Assembly (NCBI RefSeq): GCF_022539665.2
Contig: NC_081333.1
Coordinates: forward strand, 10,166,971 to 10,230,970
Length of the DNA: 64,000 nt
Source of the DNA: Daphnia carinata
Lineage: Eukaryota > Arthropoda > Branchiopoda > Diplostraca > Daphniidae
Direction: 5' to 3'
Below the pieces are notes generated by a model, which searched no databases, was not told the origin of the DNA, and worked only from the letters and a program-made list of their open reading frames with translations. Below are positions 62,682-64,000 of the stretch, one piece after another. Positions within the stretch are counted from its first letter, which is position 1; every line of letters begins with the position of its first letter. A program made the position numbers and the translations under genes.

Positions 62682-64000
62682 AAAATAAAAATAAAAATAA
62701 GAAGGGGGGGGGGGAGGGAGGGGGAATAGAAGAAGGATACCACACGATCGTTATTCGGGTTTCATCACGTGTCATGACGCTATCGATCAAATAGTCCCGA
62801 CTCCATCAGCTACGACGGACCGGCCTGTAGCTGCTTGCTGCCACCCTTGTCCTCGTCTTTAAGTCTAACGCTGCCTACGTTTGAAATACATGTCCATCGC
62901 TGGAACAGTCTACGCCAAGCACAGCCAACGGCTCGTATTAAAATATGCATGATGACAGCTAAAAGTTGAATAGATTACGTGAGCTGGACGCGTGGACACA
63001 CGCATCTTTATCAAGAATTTCCAAGATTGTTAAAAGACAAGACTACACACAAACTATTTTGCATACGAGTTTTCTTTTTATTTATTTATTTTATTATTTT
63101 TTTTTTTTTCCTTAGTTCAAAGTCCCCCGCCCCCTGAAAAGAGCGACAATCGTCAAGTGTTGCAGCCTCTGTTTTCTTTTGCTTATTAAGCCTCGTGTAG
63201 GAGAAAAATAATTTTTTTTGTTTGTTAGCCGTTAAAGGCAAAAGCCAAGAGGCGGGAAAGGGGCGCGTGTTTGTTTGGATCGATGACGCCATCACGGCCG
63301 CACTTGACGCCCGCAGGAGAGTCCAAGGAGACCGGGATATATAAGGGAGTGAGAAAAGAAGGAAGAAAAAAAAAAAAAAAAAAAAAGGAAAGGGAAAGCG
63401 GAGCTAGAGTTCAAATGACCAACTGGGCAACAGTACGGTGCCTTTTCCAAGACCCACGTAGCCGGTCGGTTCTTCCCGCAGAGTTCCCTCGGTCCGGGAG
63501 TCCATTGAACGTAGACCTTTTGCGTTTTTATTGGAGAAGAGGGATGGGGGGCGTTTATACTCGAGCAAATGTGCATTGTTTCCATTTGAGATCTAATTGT
63601 ACTCCTTTCTTTTTCTTGAAAATTTGAGAAAAATGAAACAAATGCTACGTTTGCGTGCGTTTCTCTTAGTTAACTGCGAAAAGAGACGACGTTGACGGAT
63701 GTGCGCAGTTGGGCCGTTAAATACAATAACGCTATACAGTTGGTATAGAGTTATAGGTGAATTGTACATAAAGCCGTAACCAGGCAACGCAAGTCCCAAG
63801 TCACGTACTTGTTATTTCTTGATTCTTCCAGTTCGACCTTTCTTTTTTGTTTTGTTTTTTATGCTTTCGTGTATCTGTTGTGTCCACCAGTAGAGCCGCA
63901 TACTTTATTGATTCCTTATCCCTCCGCATTTTCTCCGTAAGAATATGGTGATGAGTATTTTCCATAAGGCAAGCGGCCCTGACGGACAAGTTCTAACAAC

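Larger units (their letters stand above)
50753..64000. other. 13-kb simple-repeat-rich region upstream of the ZMIZ exons
   Basis: I find no recognisable coding exon, RNA gene or transposon. Open frames are short or run through homopolymers. The region is packed with A/T runs of 15-38 bases, CA/GT, GA and AT repeats, and two G runs. It is probably the 5' intron and flank of the ZMIZ gene. Parts that look non-repetitive (about 51100-51400, 52500-53060, 55800-56400, 63200-63560) could hide untranslated exons or enhancers but show no definite signal. Confidence 0.5.

Overview
The window looks like nuclear DNA of a small-genome arthropod, most likely a branchiopod crustacean such as Daphnia. This is an inference from three things: introns of about 50-100 bp with clean GT-AG borders, animal-type genes (a COPII coat gene, a class A peptide-type GPCR and a ZMIZ-family SUMO-ligase-like gene), and abundant homopolymers and dinucleotide repeats. 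I see no bacterial or organellar features.

Layout. (1) 486-4840 (+): Sec24A/B, 15 coding exons, with an apparent +1 frame break in the proline-rich N-terminal region. (2) 5461-6723 (-): a two-exon DUF1759 (Pao/BEL Gag-like) gene with no pol region. (3) 7258-26984: about 20 kb of nested transposons. Three copies (U1, U2, U3) of one palindromic foldback family are present. Each has terminal inverted repeats beginning TATGGCAATCC, two inverted arms carrying a small multi-exon gene, a hairpin-rich block ending in a poly(A) signal, and a central spacer with three tRNA-like sequences. U1 (7275-13679) and U2 (13784-20191) are inserted in the left terminal repeat of U3, and both insertions can be read from exact 6-bp target duplications. 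U2 is interrupted by a P-like element (18613-19991; CATG ends, 8-bp duplication) carrying a three-exon THAP-domain gene. U3 is interrupted by a hAT-like element (20226-22183; 8-bp duplication) that holds a tRNA-derived SINE and a P-type terminal relic. (4) 27076-27454 and 27773-27940: an unrelated small foldback repeat and a half copy.

(5) 31804-43000 (+): a seven-transmembrane receptor in 11 exons with one 5.5-kb intron. (6) 45581-50752 (-): a ZMIZ1/2 (tonalli) homologue, 14 exons, with SP-RING zinc finger, polyglutamine tracts and the acidic C-terminal motif. Its conserved N-terminus is not in the window. (7) 50753-64000: about 13 kb of simple-repeat-rich DNA without a supported gene, probably the 5' intron or flank of the ZMIZ gene.

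The three ordinary host genes (secretion coat, receptor, nuclear SUMO/transcription cofactor) have no evident functional link. The interest lies in the self-nested palindromic transposon family: both arms carry inverted copies of an unrecognised gene, copies share a nonsense mutation in a pattern that suggests exchange between arms, and each element centre holds tRNA-like sequences whose order is flipped in U1 relative to U2 and U3.
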